A DNA stretch of 30,484 nt from Bordetella parapertussis (GTDB lineage Bacteria; Pseudomonadota; Gammaproteobacteria; Burkholderiales; Burkholderiaceae_C), in NCBI GenBank assembly GCA_945890735.1, contig CAMDCZ010000026.1, forward strand, positions 1-30,484. The letters are read 5' to 3'. A program made the position numbers and the translations under genes. A model generated the notes under the pieces. It did no database searches, was not told the DNA's origin, and saw only the letters and a list, made by a program, of their open reading frames with translations. Below are positions 29,795-30,484 of this stretch, in pieces (position 1 is the first letter of the stretch; every line of letters starts with the position of its first letter).

Positions 29795-30484
29795 TTAAGC
29801 CTGGTCTTGGAAGGGGTGTTGTTGTTTCCAGTGGCGGGCGATGTCTACCCGTTTGCAAATCCACACCCGATCGTGTTTCTCGACGTGGTCTAAAAATTGT
29901 TGCAGTGCTTTGATCCGTCCCGGGCGACCCAGCAGTCGGCAATGCATGCCCACGCTCATCATCTTTGGTGAATCTGCGCCTTCGGCATACAGCACATCAA
30001 AGCTGTCGCGCAAATAGGTGAAGAAGTCTGCTCCGTGTGCATAGCCTTGGGGCAATGAAAAGCGCATGTCATTCACATCCAAGGTGTAGGGCACCACCAA
30101 GTGCGGGACCACGGCACCATCGGATTTTTGAACCTTCATCCAAAACGGCAAATCGTCGCCGTAATAGTCGCTGTCGTATTCCAACCCGCCATGGTCCAGC
30201 AACAAGCGGCGGGTGTTGGGGCTGTCGCGCCCGGTGTACCAACCTGTGGGCATCTGACCAGTCAGCCGCTGAATGGTTTGTATGCCACGCGTCATGTGGT
30301 CGCGTTCGGTGGCTTCATCGATTTGCTGGTAGTTGATCCAACGCCAGCCGTGGCAAGCGATTTCATGCCCCAACTCGACAAAGGCCGCAGTCAATTCAGG
30401 GTGACGCTCCAGCGCCATGCTGACGCCAAACACGGTCAGCGGCAGTTCGCGTTTGTCGAACTCGCGCAAGATGCGCCACACGCC
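29795..30484 (-). CDS. puuE: PuuE-type allantoinase/polysaccharide deacetylase family protein (5' end missing)
   Basis: The frame runs off the right edge, so only the C-terminal 230 residues or so are visible. They carry the NodB-like core motif GHEIACHGWRW, then GWYTGRDSPNTRRLL, DDLPFWM, VPYTLDVNDMRF and MSVGMHCRLLGRPGR, all typical of cofactor-independent PuuE allantoinases. The first visible possible start at 30481 is an internal valine codon, not the true start. PuuE opens the allantoin ring in purine breakdown. The related M20 gene follows by 24 nt. Assignment is good at family level; the allantoin substrate is likely but not certain. Confidence 0.78.
   Translation of the reverse strand, partial: GVWRILREFDKRELPLTVFGVSMALERHPELTAAFVELGHEIACHGWRWINYQQIDEATERDHMTRGIQTIQRLTGQMPTGWYTGRDSPNTRRLLLDHGGLEYDSDYYGDDLPFWMKVQKSDGAVVPHLVVPYTLDVNDMRFSLPQGYAHGADFFTYLRDSFDVLYAEGADSPKMMSVGMHCRLLGRPGRIKALQQFLDHVEKHDRVWICKRVDIARHWKQQHPFQDQA

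Overview
The window reads as a chromosomal segment of a betaproteobacterium, most likely Burkholderiales and perhaps Comamonadaceae. This rests on the protein families, the soxCDYZAXB order, coding-dense DNA of moderate to high GC, and many 1-8 nt start/stop overlaps. The genus cannot be fixed from sequence reading alone. About 18 kb (roughly 5.0-27.5 kb) is one continuous reduced-sulfur oxidation island carrying its own respiratory oxidases.

Left part (1-4975): the tail of a possible plus-strand gene; a minus-strand BLUF blue-light sensor overlapping a pterin-4a-carbinolamine dehydratase; and a translationally coupled minus-strand trio of methyltransferase, hydroxyisobutyrate dehydrogenase-like reductase and class III aminotransferase, whose pathway I do not recognise. 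A MipA/OmpV outer-membrane protein follows on the plus strand.

Sulfide module (5018-15688): two operons diverge from a 12+12 bp palindrome at 9721-9751 that contains both sigma70-type promoters. The minus-strand operon encodes a BigR/SqrR-type ArsR repressor with the two sensing cysteines, two YeeE/YedE half-transporters, a DUF442-sulfide:quinone oxidoreductase fusion and a SulP anion transporter. The plus-strand operon encodes a persulfide dioxygenase, a methyltransferase, thioredoxin 2, a DUF2892 protein, cytochrome bd oxidase (cydAB), a rhodanese and a SoxH-like metallohydrolase. The inferred flow is sulfide to persulfide (SQR), then sulfite and thiosulfate (dioxygenase, rhodanese), with electrons entering the quinone pool and leaving through the sulfide-tolerant bd oxidase.

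Sox module (15689-22782): after an AT-rich leader come soxC, soxD, soxY, soxZ, soxA, soxX, soxB and an unknown six-cysteine lipoprotein, forming a complete periplasmic thiosulfate-to-sulfate pathway that includes sulfur dehydrogenase SoxCD.

Oxidase module (22836-27535): an unusual cbb3-type oxidase in which CcoN carries a CcoS-like N-terminal segment and the third subunit is a one-heme cytochrome in place of di-heme CcoP. A SCO copper chaperone, an unknown membrane protein and a periplasmic rhodanese follow. This oxidase probably receives electrons from Sox cytochromes.

Right end (27536-30484): a peroxiredoxin with its own inverted-repeat leader, a hairpin, and a minus-strand M20 peptidase plus a PuuE-type deacetylase cut by the window edge. 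No stretch longer than 300 bases lacks a gene, and I saw no tRNA, rRNA, CRISPR array, insertion sequence or prophage gene.
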